Assembly: GCF_904848585.1 (NCBI RefSeq)
Contig: NZ_CAJHCR010000009.1
Span: 186,001-250,000 of the forward strand
Source of the DNA: Paraburkholderia kirstenboschensis
GTDB taxonomy: Bacteria > Pseudomonadota > Gammaproteobacteria > Burkholderiales > Burkholderiaceae
Direction: 5' to 3'
Length of the DNA stretch: 64,000 nt
The notes beneath the pieces are model-generated. The model searched no databases and was not told the DNA's origin. It saw only the letters and a program-made list of their open reading frames with translations. Of this stretch, positions 63,792 through 64,000 are shown piece by piece; the stretch's first letter is position 1, and every line of letters starts with the position of its first letter. Both the position numbers and the translations under genes were made by a program.

Positions 63792-64000
63792 TTAGCTCTT
63801 TGCCGCGTACTGGTCGCGCAGATCGCGAACGCGGTCGTGATTCTGCAGCACGCCCTGGTACTGACGCTCGACAATCGCGCGCACGTCGGCGGGCAGTTCT
63901 TTTTCCAGCGCGTCGTGATAGTTCTTCTTGGCGACGTCCTCGCCCTTTTCCACCTCGACGAGAATCTGATGGTCGCTGCGGTCCGTCACCGCCGACTTCA
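63792..64000 (-). CDS. PA2169/DUF2383 family four-helix protein (partial, C-terminus)
   Basis: The last 68 residues are inside the window and the frame runs open off its right edge, so the gene starts outside. The stretch KSAVTDRSDHQILVEVEKGED, then KNYHDALEKELPADVRAIVERQY, matches the C-terminal helices of the PA2169 family (DUF2383), ferritin-like helical-bundle proteins of unknown role. Confidence 0.8.
   Translation of the reverse strand, partial: KSAVTDRSDHQILVEVEKGEDVAKKNYHDALEKELPADVRAIVERQYQGVLQNHDRVRDLRDQYAAKS

Overview
The window is GC-rich, densely coding DNA of a Burkholderiaceae type, most like a plant-associated Paraburkholderia (inference). The grounds are an acdR-acdS ACC-deaminase pair with a complete catalytic set, a periplasmic trehalase, an aerobic cob pathway, lutABC, and a stand-alone second-type rpoN. 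There are no rRNA or tRNA genes, no insertion sequences and no CRISPR array. Most genes are ordinary accessory or central functions in short operons.

Layout. 1-3167: end of an aerobic cobalamin operon (cobG tail, cobH, cobI, cbiG-cobJ fusion). 3204-6967: an SbcC/SbcD-like (YhaN/YhaO-like) ATPase-nuclease pair. 7204-12761: DUF445 protein, AI-2E-type transporter, FAD monooxygenase with DUF2783 partner. 12855-16994: ketopantoate-reductase-like, class II aldolase and aromatic aminotransferase genes with a divergent LysR regulator. 17029-24280: a signalling block (LuxR regulator, REC-kinase, CheB, CheR, triple-REC hybrid kinase). 24535-32223: trehalase, MipA/OmpV porin, msrA, acdR/acdS, LysR and pirin. 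32410-34732: ahpF and ahpC with an OxyR-like site. 34856-37945: PrpR-type sigma-54 activator divergent from an isocitrate-lyase/PEP-mutase enzyme that has a good sigma-54 promoter. 38328-43748: MFS pump, GNAT, prolyl-hydroxylase-like, SnoaL-like, nadV and a small gene. 43749-45165: a 1.4-kb non-coding stretch with short repeats, before a VpsR-like sigma-54 activator. 47011-49686: large MscS channel. 49713-53788: a two-gene nuclease/helicase operon behind a perfect LexA box. 53846-56551: lutABC with a consensus sigma-70 promoter overlapped by a GntR-type operator. 57042-58723: five tandem 77-residue peptide genes. 59151-59879: GntR regulator. 60024-62843: aminotransferase and rpoN. 63338-64000: BON-domain lipoprotein-like gene and the end of a DUF2383 gene.

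The most unusual object is the array at 57042-58723. It has five genes in exact 362-bp periods. Each encodes a 26-residue leader ending in a double-glycine site (LSAVRGG) and a cysteine-free, Gly/Asn/Val/Thr-rich 51-residue core. A near-consensus sigma-54 -24/-12 promoter lies just upstream, with a long dyad about 200 bp further up, and a strong intrinsic terminator closes the unit. A stand-alone RpoN gene and another sigma-54-type promoter (BON gene) lie within 5 kb, and two sigma-54 activator genes are in the window. I read the array as a sigma-54-controlled, recently amplified family of secreted peptides. No dedicated exporter or modifying enzyme is visible in the window, so the function is open.
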